From the NCBI GenBank assembly GCA_012861695.1, contig JAAOOA010000094.1, positions 607,001 through 671,000 of the forward strand: a DNA stretch of 64,000 nt, read 5' to 3'. This DNA comes from Trematomus loennbergii (Eukaryota > Chordata > Actinopteri > Perciformes > Nototheniidae). Under the pieces are notes generated by a model. That model saw only the letters and a list, made by a program, of their open reading frames with translations. It searched no databases and had not been told where the DNA came from. Made by a program: the position numbers and the translations under genes. Positions 48,590 through 60,951 of the stretch are shown piece after piece. The first letter of the stretch is position 1; the number at the start of each line of letters is the position of its first letter.

Positions 48590-48994
48590 CTCTCTAAAGG
48601 TGTCCGTCACATCGTGAGAAGGCGTCTCATGAATGCGGCCGTGGCTGTTGCAGCACTCAAACGTTTTGACCATAGTGGGGATGGTGAGGGGCAGCAAGAG
48701 AACCCAGATGAGGATGGAGATTTGAGGCGTTTTCTTCAGCACTTTGACAAAGTTCCTCCTCCCGAGATGAACCACATTGAAGTATCGGTCGATGGAGAGC
48801 GTGATGAGGAAGGCGATGCTGGCCCCTCGGTTGAGAAACAGCATGAAGTGCATCGTCTTACACACAGCGTTGTTTGGGCTGCGTCTCTGGCCTTGTTGGT
48901 AATGGTAAACCTTGGCAGGAAGAATGACCATCAGCATGAAGTCCGCAACCACAATATTGAACAGGAAGATACTTTGTTCTTCCAGAACTTGTAC
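48590..48994 (-). CDS. GPCR 2 exon 2 (one base missing)
   Basis: 405 nt, same splice sites as GPCR 1 exon 2. It is two codons longer in the second extracellular loop (CCNSHGRIHETPSHD) and one base short near its 5' end. Confidence 0.85.
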
Positions 48995-50223
48995 CTGAAA
49001 GAGGAAGCCATTGACAAGCTGTTATTTATTCGGCATCTCAAGTTATTCAAATGCACAGAATCTCTGCACGGCTATAGTCTGACAATTCATCCAACTGAAG
49101 CACTCTACTTAATGTAAAATATGAAGACTCAAACAGGAATCACTGTGCAAAAGAGTTCTTTATCAGCTTATTAATGCATATTTTAATTTAGGGTTATGAT
49201 AATTTTTTATTGCATTTGCTTTTTTTTTTGCACTGTATATTTAATGGTAGAAATGTACAATTGTGCCAAACATCTCTGCATGCTGAAGTTCCAGCTATAA
49301 GAGATTATCTTTACCCACAGCACGCTATGTTCTACAGGTTTATCAGTTTATCTCAAGACTAGCAACAGTGCTCATCTTGTTAAAAAGCTTTTCACGTCAA
49401 TTCAATTAAATATAGTCTGGTTTTGAAGTGATGTTTTAAAGAAGTGAAATTGCAAGGCATTTCAAAATAGCTTCCAAAAATGGCAATGGATGTCTGACTA
49501 CCCTAATCAGCCTAAAACCTTTTTAACAACCATTTTAACATTCATGTGGTTGTTTTTGCATTTTCCTTTTGAATTCTTAATAATTAAAATATCTTTATAA
49601 TTGTATAGTGTATTGAAAACATGCAGGTTAGTGATCTAGCACGTTAAGTACAATTGGTTCACTGACCTAAATAAGCTGTCCTAGACAACTGAAATTAACC
49701 ACTTCAGGAATGCCAACAAGTTTTTTTGCCACAAATAAGAACCCAATCTGGATCTAACTACTGGCCCCTATTTTCTTTCTTCTAGTCACTTGACTGAGCA
49801 TGCATGTATTACATTTCCCTGCAAAGAGTCATGAATCAACAGTTATTCATTCATTTAATCAAGAAACAACTTGACTGACTTGAGTCACAGCAGGCTAGAC
49901 GCTCTTCACAACTTACGTGACCAATTTTAACGTTGGCATAATTTCAGCTTTCTTTCAAAGAACTGTTAGTCCTCCAGGTTATAGAAAGTAGTAGTTATCT
50001 GGATTAATCCATCCTATCCCTAAGTGCCCTTATTGGGGTGTTTTGGGGGGATATTGTCATCTAAATTACTGGGAAAGTAGGAGTAATGCCAGCTGACAAA
50101 TCACGCAAGGTTTTTGGCTAAGTTTAAAATGTCCCCCTCCCTGAAGGCGTTATCGACCTACTTTTTGAGTTATTTCAGAAAATAGTAAATAGTCATTAAA
50201 AGAGAGATTGTGTTACTTCATAC

Positions 50224-50387
50224 CTGAAGATGAAGATGTAGAGGACCGACAGGTTGAGAGGCAGACCCAGCACGAACTCTCCAACCATCAGCCAGGAGAG
50301 GACTTCATATGTGGAATTATTGGGTACTTTGCAGTGGTCAAATGTGTCATTTAGAGACATATTTGATACTCGTGCAGAACAAGTCAT
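50224..50387 (-). CDS. GPCR 2 exon 1
   Basis: 164 nt from ATG at 50387 (MTCSARVSNMSLND...). A second in-frame Met at residue 10 aligns better with the GPCR 1 start. Donor GTATGA. Confidence 0.8.
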
Positions 50388-52087
50388 TGAGAAGCAGTTG
50401 AAGAAGTTGATGTCAAAGTAGTCCTATTTAACGTTATGCCAAAGCAATTGGATGCGTAACGGTTACATGTGTGCCAAGCAGGGTAAATCCTTTTGTTTGG
50501 AGTTGGTGGTAGCTGCCTCTTACCCCGCAATCTTCTTCTCAGGCACTGATTCCCCTTCACTGTGATCCGTCAAATTCAACAGTCGGCTTGTTAGATCCTC
50601 AAAGTGATCCTGGAGACTCTGTCTGTGCAAAAAACATGCTGAGGAAACATGCACCGTACACACAGCATGAACTGTACTGAATATAGAGAAGAAAAAACAC
50701 CCTTCCTCAGTCAGCCTGCAAGCCCTTTTTATGCTCTGTGTTCAGAGAGGAAATATTTGTTGTCAGCTGGAGGTGTGGTTTAAAGAGTGAGGCTTAATGA
50801 CAGACTACAACATAAAAAAATGCATGTTGTAACCAGTTGCATGACATTTAGATTAATCCGATATACTGTAAGTGATAGAGAAGGGGGCATACACCGCAGT
50901 TTCGGTTTTACACATGAAGTTGTAACTGGAAACTGGCAGTTAAAGGTGTTTTCCAGCAGCATGGGGTGAAATAATTGTGAAATTCCTCAGGTGTCTGTCC
51001 ATATGAAACCATCATGCCTGCACATGTCTAGTTGTATTCTTGGAGACAGTGACGATATGAGAACAATTGTGCATCAAGGAAAATGACGAAACAGGTTCTC
51101 TCCGGATACAACAGTCATGTTATATAGAAGAACAGACAGCCTTAACAACAAAGATATGGCAGGAGTAATACTGATGTACCGCACTACATTCATTTACATT
51201 TGAATTATGTTTCGCAGGGTTAAGGTTGAGGACAACAGGAAGCAGCAGGATTATGAGACTATATTCATGCTTGTGTATAAAGTTTGCAAGGAAGATGTGT
51301 TTTTGTAGGCCGACTAGAAGTTAATATTTTCCAAAAAGAGCCCATGAGATTTTCCCTTTGGATTGTTGCGGAGAATTGCAAATAGAAGTGTGTAATACCA
51401 AACGTTTTCTTGGGTCAGATATACGGCAGAATCTCTTAAACTTGTGTGCCCACTGAACATATTTTAATAATCTAACCAAAAAACCCATTCAAAAAAGTTG
51501 AAGTTATATGCCAACAAAAATGTCGCAATACAAACGGCACTGAGCTTCTCAACTATTTCTGGCACAGTATGGAAGTATTACAAGTGCTTCTCTGGGCTTT
51601 CAGCCAGTGTCGTTTAAACTGTTCAGAATCAGAATCAGAATCAGAATACCTTTATTAGTCCTACAGTTATTTCTCATTTAAAATGTGTACCTACTGCTCT
51701 GGGGAATAGCATTGCTGTTTCAACACCACCAGTTCAATGGAAGTATTTATCAACAAAATTGCCAATGATAGAATGAAGTCATGATCAAGTTCACATTTTC
51801 TCAATGGTGGTACAATGTAAGAACTACACAGGGATGTTTCAACCTTCTTAGGTATCCAATCAAATGAATCACAAAGAGATTTACAAACATGTCACTCATA
51901 CTGTATATCACATATCACTGATTTCCATACCCCCAATTCAGTGGAAGAATTCATCACAAAAATGAAAAATGGTAGAATGATGTTCTGATCAATCACATCT
52001 CTCTTAACATGGTAGATTTGGGTATAGCAAAGTACCTATACAAACACGACTCAAGGGATGTCTGAAACCTATAGGAGCTATAGCTTT
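50388..52087. other. GPCR 2 upstream region, no further gene
   Basis: Holds the presumed 5' UTR and promoter plus, at 51627-51675, a short agaatc repeat ending in ctttattagtcc that looks like a reversed retroposon tail. Confidence 0.45.
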
Positions 52088-52095
52088 CTCTAGAT

Positions 52096-53063
52096 CAGGG
52101 GTTTTCAAAGTGTGGGAAGGTGAGCCTCCCCTCAGAGAACATAAGAACAGCCGCGCACCCCTCCCAATTATTATTGCTATTATATTATTATTATTATATT
52201 ATTGTTGTTGTTGCTATAATGCAGGGGTATTCAATTGCATTTCAAAGAGGTCCAGTAAGAGAATTATCATTAAATGCTCTGTTTTCTCTGTCTACCTTTC
52301 TCTTTTTGAGCACTTTTGACTGTTTCTCTCTTCTCGTCTCTGTGTGTTTGAATCTTTACCGTGCTGACTCACTGACTGCACCGATTTGATTGGCTGAGTA
52401 GCCTCACCTCCTTAAAATATGAAACAATAACTTTTAAAACCTTTTTATCTTTTGTTTTAAACATATTTTTAAACATGTTCAACATCGTGGATACATCCTT
52501 ATATGCTCCCGCAACACACTGAACGTCAACTTTGCCTCCTTATGACTCCCCTACTTTAGTGGGAACAATGAGTCTGCGTCTTTGATGCGCACAGGCGGAT
52601 GATGCGGGGATGCAATGTAGACAGGAATAAACGCAGATCATCCTCTGGCTGCAGCCTTGACTGGTACTTGCTTTTGATCAAAGTAAGTATTATTACAATT
52701 AAAATAAAGGGCGGTGCCGGCCGCCAGCGAATCGAGCCGGCCGCCAACGGCCCGCTGACGACCGGTCGTTCGGTGATTCTCCAGAACACACAGATGGCCA
52801 GTCCGACCCTGCCAGGACCGGTCCATGAGAATCCTAGCTTCAAATAATCGTGGTCATACTTCCTCCGTTTTCTGCCAGACGCTGTCTCTCTCTCACTTTA
52901 GGTAACTTCACTAAAAATCGATCCATGTTGCCGCTCACATAAAGTTAGCTGAAGTTAACTCGCTAGATTTCACTGTTTCTCGTTATTCTTTTCTCACGCT
53001 GCGCCTCCCCTGAAGCTCTCAGGCGCCCCCCCGGGGGCGCGCCTCACACTTTGAAAACCGCTG
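52096..53063. mobile_element. hAT element, family 7
   Basis: Ends CAGGGGTTTTCAAAGTGTG and CACACTTTGAAAACCGCTG. The 8-bp duplication is ctctagat (52088-52095) against ctctaaat (53064-53071), one change. It has a GC-rich right half. A second hAT-like left end, caggggtattcaatt, occurs inside at 52222, without a partner. Confidence 0.88.
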
Positions 53064-53071
53064 CTCTAAAT

Positions 53072-54319
53072 TGATGTAAATATCCTTTTACACCTTCGTC
53101 AAGTCAATTGAATTCATACACCCCAATATAAAAATCCCAAAGGCCTAACAATCTGTACAGCACATTACACTTTATCTGCTTCAGATAAAGTAACCCTTCA
53201 ACGGGGAAAAAGTAACTTTAAAAAGAGATTCTACGAGTGCTTTGGCAGACAAAGGATATACCAATATAAGAATAAACATAAGGCCAACTAAAGCAAGATA
53301 AAATGAATTATGAATATATACAAATAAGAAAATAATAGATAAAATAATCATAAAAGGTTGAAAGAACTTTTAAACGTCATCTACTGTATACAACTACAAA
53401 GCTCTGCTGCCGCTCTCTCTCTTAACAAGTTGATCACTAATGATTTACAACTTTAACATAACTAAACTGACTACCAGACTTCACTTTCCTGCAAGTGAAG
53501 TCTGTTAGCGTGACAATATTTCACCACTTTGTCACGCACTGTCACGTACCTGATGTAATTTGCACCAAAGAGCAATGCCACATAACTTCTGCTGCACAAC
53601 ACATGTCTTAACAGCGAGGGCATTTAGAAATGCAGTCTGTTGCACCGCCGACCACAACAACGTATGTTTAATAGTCATTGCCAAATTGCTAAGTATGCAC
53701 CTATCACACCAAACATAAGATTGAGTTATATGTGTATAATATGCTTGGGGATTAAAGTATCCAGCAGAAAAAGGAAGTACTGAAACAGATGCATATTATA
53801 GATAAGTAACCAAAGCAATGTGGCTTACTGTAGGGCAATAGTGCCAACTAGACAGTGGTACACCAAATACGCAGTAAAAAGAGACATGTTAACTATTGCA
53901 CAAGCCTTGTGAGATCAAACATTAACACTTAGGCATGGAATCAGTTAGAGAAATATTTCAAATATAGTGATTCAAACTAGAATTACTTGTAGTAGTGTCA
54001 GAGGTGAACTAAAGCTTGAAGCCTTATTATTTTTAATCTAATTAATTTTGATGTTTGCTGGCTCCAAAACATCTACCTGGCAACACAGCATCACAAACTA
54101 GGCCTTAGACCTGCGCTTTGCTTCACTATATCTCATACATATCTCTAGTTAACATTGGTATATTATAGGATATAACTATGTTTTGCTTCCTCCATCCTCT
54201 GTAAGATAGCCTTGTTAAGCTTTGCGTTCTCAAACATGCTCAGCTTTCTGATACTTTTTTGTGGACTTAACTGATTTCTTAGATTTATAAATAAACATGT
54301 GTTTGTGCTTGAATTTAAA
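53072..54319. other. No gene seen
   Basis: AT-rich intergenic sequence, nothing recognised. Confidence 0.5.
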
Positions 54320-55020
54320 TTAATTACATTTAGCTGACGCTTTTATCCAAAGCGACTTACAATAAGTGCATTCGACCAAGAAGATACAAACTTGAAGAAA
54401 AAGAATCATATAAGTACATCAGGTTTCATAGAGTGAAACATTTCAAGTGCTACTCAACTGGATTTAGATAAGCCAGTCCTTTGTTAGTATATAAGTGCTT
54501 TGTTGATATAGTGCTTTGTTAGTATATAAGTGCTTTGTTAGATATAATGCTTTGTTAGTAATTGCATTGCTCGAAGTGGAGTCGAGTTTTCAGTCTGCGC
54601 CGAAAGATGTGTAAGCTTTCTGCTGTCCTGATGTCAATGGGGAGCTCATTCCACATTTGGAGCCAGGATAGCAAACCCACGTGTTTTTCTGATGGGAACT
54701 TGGGTCCCCCTCGCAGTGCGGGTGCAGCGAGCCGTTTGGCTGATGCAGAGCGGAGTGCACGTGCTGGGGTGTACGGTTTAACCATGTCCTGGATGTAGGA
54801 AGGGCCAGATCCATTCACAGCATGGTACACAAGTACCAGTGTCTTGAAGTGGATTCTAGCAGTTACTGGAAGCCAGTGAAGGGAGCGGAGGAGCGGGGTG
54901 GTGTGGGAGAATGTAGGAAGGTTGAAGACCAGACGAGCTGAGGCATTCTGAGCTGCAGAGGTGGGATGGCACATGCAGGTAGACCAGCCAGGAGGGAGCT
55001 GCAGTAGTCTAGGCGTGTTT
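54320..55020 (-). mobile_element. L2-like LINE, 3' fragment with RT C-terminus
   Basis: The minus-strand frame 54555-55025 encodes the end of a non-LTR reverse transcriptase (NASARLVFNLP, LLRSLHWLPV, RIHFKTLVLVYHAVNGSGP, WNELPIDIRTAESL, FRRRLKT). Beyond its stop lies a 3' UTR with short tandem copies of tgctttgttag. The 3' end at 54325-54372 (gtaagtcgctttggataaaa) equals the tail of the SINE at 5126-5339. Truncated at the 5' end, as is usual. Confidence 0.85.
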
Positions 55021-56099
55021 TTCATACATTAGCCACATTGTTATATACGTAAACAATGTCGATCAGCCTTGTAGATAAAAACCACCCATTGGTCAAACTT
55101 ATTTTCTCCCACTTGAAGCACATAATACGTTTTTTTTTAACAGGAACATAAAAGTTACACACCTCTGATTTGCTGTTTTCCTTTGTGGTTAGACCAAATT
55201 TCGAAACTCGGAAGTTATTATGGCGCAAATTCCAGTTTCAAGCAGAATGAATTGAATCATACATCGTCACGCATAGTCTAATATTGCAGGATTTGGGTAA
55301 AAAGTTTAAACACTTCAATGTTATCTCACTCTCTGAGCATTGTAGTGATTTGTAGGAAGGAAAATCCTTTACATGATAATACTCACAATATTACACTCTA
55401 CCTTGAGCAAACGTTGTGATTGCGCAACTGTTGTGAAAGACATTATCTATGTCTGATGCATTTAAAAAGCACCATGGTGACTCACTGAGGTATCTTTGAT
55501 TATGAATATACTGAGCTGTGTATTACAGTATCTGTTCTCAGAGGTATGCGTATACTTATCTTGTCTTCATTTAAACATCTACGTCCAACACACTCTGACT
55601 AAGTGGCTGTCTCTGTGATTTCCTGCAAAACAGAACACAGTTATTTTATCAAGAAAAATCCTGTCCACTCATAATAAAAATGCACACTTGAAGAACTGTA
55701 ATGCACAAACACACACAGTGAACTCTGTGTATTGTAATGTGTACCCATGTATAAGATTCAAACGCTCTGTTGTCATCTGTACCATGCATATACCGTGTAA
55801 AAATAAAAACTGTAAGAAAGCAAGTTCAGATCCAGCCAAATCCGCCAATGTGTGATGCCTCAAAAAATAATATAACGGCATATACTCAATCTAAACGTAG
55901 TTACCCCTGTGTACTCCTCAACACTTAACATGGAGTGTCTTTAAATCTCCATGGAAGGAGTTTTTCAAAAGGTGAACTATCTACCGCAGTGCGTGTAGAC
56001 GAATCAACGAAACAGGAAGATCGTTTAAAAAAAAAACCATGAGTCTTTCTCATGATGACGTGATTTACAGAAACTGAGTTGTTTACTTTGTCCGCATTT
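55021..56099. other. No gene seen
   Basis: AT-rich intergenic sequence. Confidence 0.5.
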
Positions 56100-56410
56100 A
56101 AGTAATGCAGAATATGAGTCTCTCAAATGTATTACAATCTGTTTTAAGCCAAGAAACATTTTCTGGTCAGTGGTTTTGGACCCATCTAGTGTTTCCTCCC
56201 ACACACACGGCATCTAAGAAGTTGCATGTCTTATTTCACGTATTGTCAAGTCATCCGCCCTCCTCTCTCTTATCTCTGTCTCCGTCTCTCGTAGGTCTGA
56301 TGTGTTCTGCCTGTGTGCGTTACCAAAGTGCTTCCTCTGATCAGGACTCCTTTAAATTGATAACGTCTACGTCGCATGACCTACATTTGTCTGAAAATAG
56401 GTTGCAAAGA
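56100..56410. repeat. Paralogous upstream block (GPCR 2 side)
   Basis: Matches 41160-41410 with many small differences; marks the duplication unit of the receptor genes. Confidence 0.7.
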
Positions 56411-58378
56411 AAGTTAGTTTTATTCTCTATTCACATGCCGTCACATAGGTTTGATATTATCATCATAGTTTTTCCCAGACACACAACTATAGTATATGTT
56501 TTCTCTTTTTAGAGAAAGATAATACAACAAGAAGTACACAAAAATACATTCAAGCCAAGGAAGGCCGAGAATATATCGCTTCCCCCTTTTTTTTTAAAAA
56601 CGTCCTAAATACATTTCCCTTGAGAAAGTGATTCTCTCATTACAAATATTTCATATTTTCAGATATTATAAGATTTCCAAACAACCTGTTTAAAGCCATA
56701 TGCAACGACCTTTGAGTCACATTTGAGATTTGACCTGTGAGCTGTTTTATTCAAACTTTTATATTTATTCCAAAAACACTTTGGATGTACTTAATAATAT
56801 CATATACTGCATTATTGCGTTAATCACCATTGATCACCATTTTCATATTAACCACGAGTCACATGTGTAGTGTGAAATGAATGCTCATAGTGACGAAGCC
56901 ACGGAAAAATGCCCCTTTTTTTTTGGTGAAGTCAGATGTTAGTGGCTTTTTGCATTAAGACATCCTTGTAGTGCATTATTTTTAAAGTTCTTTATTATTT
57001 TCAACAACAAAAAAAATAGCATTAGTTTTATAGAATGTAAAATATATATTATATATCCTAAATATATATATATTTTTTTTTTTGCTGCTTTATGGATGTT
57101 TTTTTCTTATTATTTAGTCATTGTTTTGGCTTACTACACAAATCCTCTTTGGTTCTCTCCTTTTCTCACACTCTGATTGTCAATAAGCTCAGAGGGGACA
57201 CACGTTCATGCATTTTGCTTAATATGTCGCCAAGGGCAGGACTTTTACTTATAAATAAGTGTCTATTATATTCAAGCCTTTGCCAAACAAGTTTACACAA
57301 CACTCAATAAGACTATCACCGCGAGGGACAAGTCTCTGTATTTCGCAGTCTCCTGGAAAGCAGTAAAACTTGCCTTGCCTTACTGGAAAGGGAAAGACCA
57401 CTCCTACAGGGCAGCAGGAGTATGGCGGAAGCTATGGTTGAAAATCCTAAGAAGCGTCCAAAGAAAAGTCTGTGTTGTGTTTGCTCCAGATAAACAATAA
57501 ACTCAGTGTTAGGAGGAAGTATTAAATAAAAAGGGGCGAGGACAAGCAGACTCCCCTGCAGGCTGAAGCCATGAGGGCAGTGTTTGTGTATTACTCTGTG
57601 TGCCAGAGGGGGAGACAAAAACTCTCCAACTGAATAAAACAATATAACTAAACCCAGATGCTCCCCTGAGACTTTAAACAATTGTGGAAACATTTAAAGG
57701 GTTTTCTGTCTTACCACAGGACTATAAATATTAGAGGAAACAGTTGAACAACATTGCATATAGAACAACATATGTTAAGTAGAGCATGCATTCTTCTGCA
57801 TTTGTCATCTCATCTATTTTGGAAAAGGCATCATTGTTAGTACTGCAGTATAAGTTCATGATCCATTCTACATGTACAATACTTGCAGTGGTAAAAAGAG
57901 CTCCTTGCACAATAAGAGATATGTAAAGTTCCTAATGATTGGCCCAAATGATTGTTTTTGAGTCGTTTAATAGTTTGAGGTCTCATAATTCTATTTATGT
58001 GCTTTTCTTTGAATTATTTGACCCTGCAAAGCGTCTTCTTAAACGTTTCCTGCCTTTCCAGCTCCCAGTTTTCCCAGAGTCCACTCCTCCGTCAGAAGGA
58101 GGCCTGAGGATCGCCGTCCTGTCTCCACATGTCGCTGCCATGGTGAGAAACTACGGCTCAATTCACACACACTGAACAACAGATCTTACCTCACCCAGTT
58201 CTCTTATCAACATGTACAGACCTGTTTTGAGAAAGATTGGTTCCTCTGGTAACTTGAAAAAAGACACTCAGAGATATGATGAATGGGCAGAAGCAAATAG
58301 ACGCCACCAAACACAAATACAAAACATTTAAACAATTCTACATGTAGGTGCTTTAAAGAGGACATAAAATGCTCATTG
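56411..58378. other. No gene assigned
   Basis: AT-rich. One exon-like stretch on the plus strand at 58062-58142 has a good acceptor (gcctttccag), an 81-nt open frame (PPSEGGLRIAVLSPHVAAM) and donor GTGAGA, but no partner exon. Confidence 0.4.
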
Positions 58379-60951
58379 TCAGTGTATATCAGTATATAGT
58401 GTCTCTACTTTAAAGAGTTCTCCTGCTGATGTCCAGGTGTATATCAGTATATAGTGTCTCTACTTTAAAGAGTCCTCTCCTGCTGATGTCAGGTGTATAT
58501 CAGTAATGTAGTGTCTCTACTTTAAAGAGTCCTCTCCTGCTGATGTCCAGGTGTATATCAGTATGTAGTGTCTCTACTTTAAAGAGTCCTCTCCTGATGA
58601 TGTTCAGGTGTATATCAGTATGTAGTGTCTCTACTTTAAAGAGTCCTCTCCTGCGATGTTCAGGTGTATATCAGTATGTAGTTGTCTCTACTTTAAAGAG
58701 CCTCTCCTGCTGATGTCAGGTGTATATCAGTATGTAGTGTCTCTACTTTAAAGAGTCCTCTCCTGCTGATGTTCAGGTGTATATCAGTATATAGTGTCTC
58801 TCTTTAAAGAGTCCTCTCCTGCTGATGTTCAGGTGTTATCAGTATGTAGTGCCTCTACTTAAAGAGTCCTCTCCTGCTGATGTTCAGGTGTATATCAGTA
58901 TGTAGTGTCTCTATTTAAAGAGTCCTCTCCTGCTGATGTTCAGGTGTATATCAGTATGTAGTGTCTCTCCTTTAAAGAGTCCTCTCCTGCTGATGTTCAG
59001 GTGTATATCAGATAGTGTATCTCCTTTAAGAGTCCTCTCCTGCTGATGTTCAGGTGTATATCAGTATGGAGTGCTCTCTTTAAAGAGTCCTCTCCTGCTG
59101 ATGTTCAGGTGTATATCAGTATGTAGTGTCTCTACTTTAAAGAGTCCTCTCCTGCTGATGATCAGGTTTATATCAGTATGTAGTGTCTCTACTTTAAAGA
59201 GTCCTCTCCTGCTGATGTTCAGGTGTATATCAGTATGTAGTGTCTCTACTTTAAAGAGTCCTCTCTGATGATGTTCAGGTGTATATCAGTATGTAGTGTC
59301 TCTACTTTAAAGAGTCCTTCCTGCTGATGTCAGGTGTATATCAGTATAGTAGTGTCTCTACTTTAAAGAGTCCTCTCCTGCTGATGTTCAGGTGTATATC
59401 AGTATGTAGTGTCTCTACTTTAAAGAGTCCTCTCCTGCTGATGTTCAGGTGTATATCAGTATATAGGTCTCTACTTTAAAGAGTCCTCTCCTGCTGATGT
59501 TCAGGTGTATATCAGTATGTAGTGTCTCTACTTTAAAGAGTCCTCTCCTGCTGAGTTCAGGTGTATATCAGTATGTAGTGTCTCTACTTTAAAGAGTCCT
59601 CTCCTGCTGATGTTCAGGTGTATATCAGTATGTAGTGTCTCTACTTTAAAGAGTCCTCTCCTGCTGATGTTCAGGTGTATATCAGTATGTAGTGTCTCTA
59701 CTTTAAAGAGTCCTCTCCTGCTGATGTCCAGGTGTATATCAGTATGTAGTGTCTCTACTTTAAAGAGTCCTCTCCTGCTGATGTTCAGGTGTATATCAGT
59801 ATGTAGTGTCTCTACTTTAAAGAGTCCTCTCCTGCTGATGTCAGGTGTATATCGTATTAGTTCTCTACTTTAAAGAGTCCTCTCCTGCTGATGTTCAGGT
59901 GTATATCAGTATGTAGTGTCTCTACTTTAAAGAGTCCTCTCCTGCTGATGTTCAGGTGTATATCAGTGTGTAGTGTCTCTACTTTAAAGAGTCTCTCCTG
60001 CTGATGTTCAGGTGTATATCAGTATGTAGTGTCTCTACTTTAAAGAGTCCTCTCCTGCTGATGTTCAGGTGTATATCAGTATGTAGTGTCTCTACTTTAA
60101 AGAGTCCTCTCCTGCTGATGTTCAGGTGTATATCAGTATATAGTGTCTCTACTTTAAAGAGTCCTCTCCTGCTGATGTTCAGGTGTATATCAGTATGTAG
60201 TGTCTCTACTTTAAAGAGTCCTCTCCTGCTGATGTTCAGGTGTATATCAGTATGTAGTGTCTCTACTTTAAAGAGTCCTCTCCTGCTGATGTTCAGGTGT
60301 ATATCAGTATGTAGTGTCTCTACTTTAAAGAGTCCTCTCCTGCTGATGTTCAGGTGTATATCAGTATGTAGTGTCTCTACTTTAAGAGTCCTCTCCTGCT
60401 GATGTTCAGGTGTATATCAGTATGTAGTGTCTCTACTTTAAAGAGTCCTCTCCTGCTGATGTTCAGGTGTATATCAGTGTGTAGTGTCTCTACTTTAAAG
60501 AGTCCTCTCCTGCTGATGTTCAGTGTATATCAGTATGTAGTGTCTCTACTTTAAAGAGTCCTCTCCTGCTGATGTTCAGGTGTATATCAGTATGTAGTGT
60601 CTCTACTTTAAAGAGTCCTCTCCTGCTGATGTTCAGGTGTATATCAGTATATAGTGTCTCTACTTTAAAGAGTCCTCTCCTGCTGATGTTCAGGTGTATA
60701 TCAGTATGTAGTGTCTCTACTTTAAAGAGTCCTCTCCTGCTGATGTTCAGGTGTATATCAGTATGTAGTGTCTCTACTTTAAAGAGTCCTCTCCTGCTGA
60801 TGTTCAGGTGTATATCAGTATGTAGTGTCTCTACTTTAAAGAGTCCTCTCCTGCTGATGTTCAGGTGTATATCAGTATGTAGTGCCTCTACTTTAAGAGT
60901 CCTCTCCTGCTGATGTTCAGGTGTATATCAGTATGTAGTGTTTCTACTGGG
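58379..60951 (+). repeat. 57-bp minisatellite, about 45 copies
   Basis: Unit length 57 bp (core gtgtatatcagtatgtagtg ... tttaaagagtcctctcctgc). Units in the right half (about 60000-60880) are almost identical; those in the left half often have single-base gaps. As 57 is a multiple of 3, one frame stays open for several units; this is not a gene. Confidence 0.96.

Larger units (their letters stand above)
45144..50387 (-). pseudogene. Class A GPCR 2, paralogue of GPCR 1, two frameshifts
   Basis: Three exons with the same borders as GPCR 1: 50224-50387, 48590-48994 and 45144-45613. The protein would be about 345 residues. It has MSLNDTFDHCKVPNNSTYE in the N-terminus, the same D-R-Y, and a normal D-P-L-V-Y in TM7. 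The C-tail is longer and rich in Thr (TTTTTTIT). Compared with GPCR 1 one base is missing in exon 2 near 48972 (the T run before gttcttcc) and one in exon 3 near 45592 (gagatctg for gaggatctg). Everything else is well conserved, so the gene may be intact in reality. The intron between exons 2 and 3 is 2,976 bp against 330 bp in GPCR 1, because of the decamer satellite. Confidence 0.85.

Noticed and set aside
57316..57693. 125-codon frame on the minus strand
   Set aside because: No recognisable domain, splice context or paralogue; chance frame.
58379..60951. CRISPR-like regular repeats (57 bp; also 37 bp at 2603-3600)
   Set aside because: Head-to-tail identical units with no unique spacers and no cas genes, in a vertebrate genome: minisatellites.
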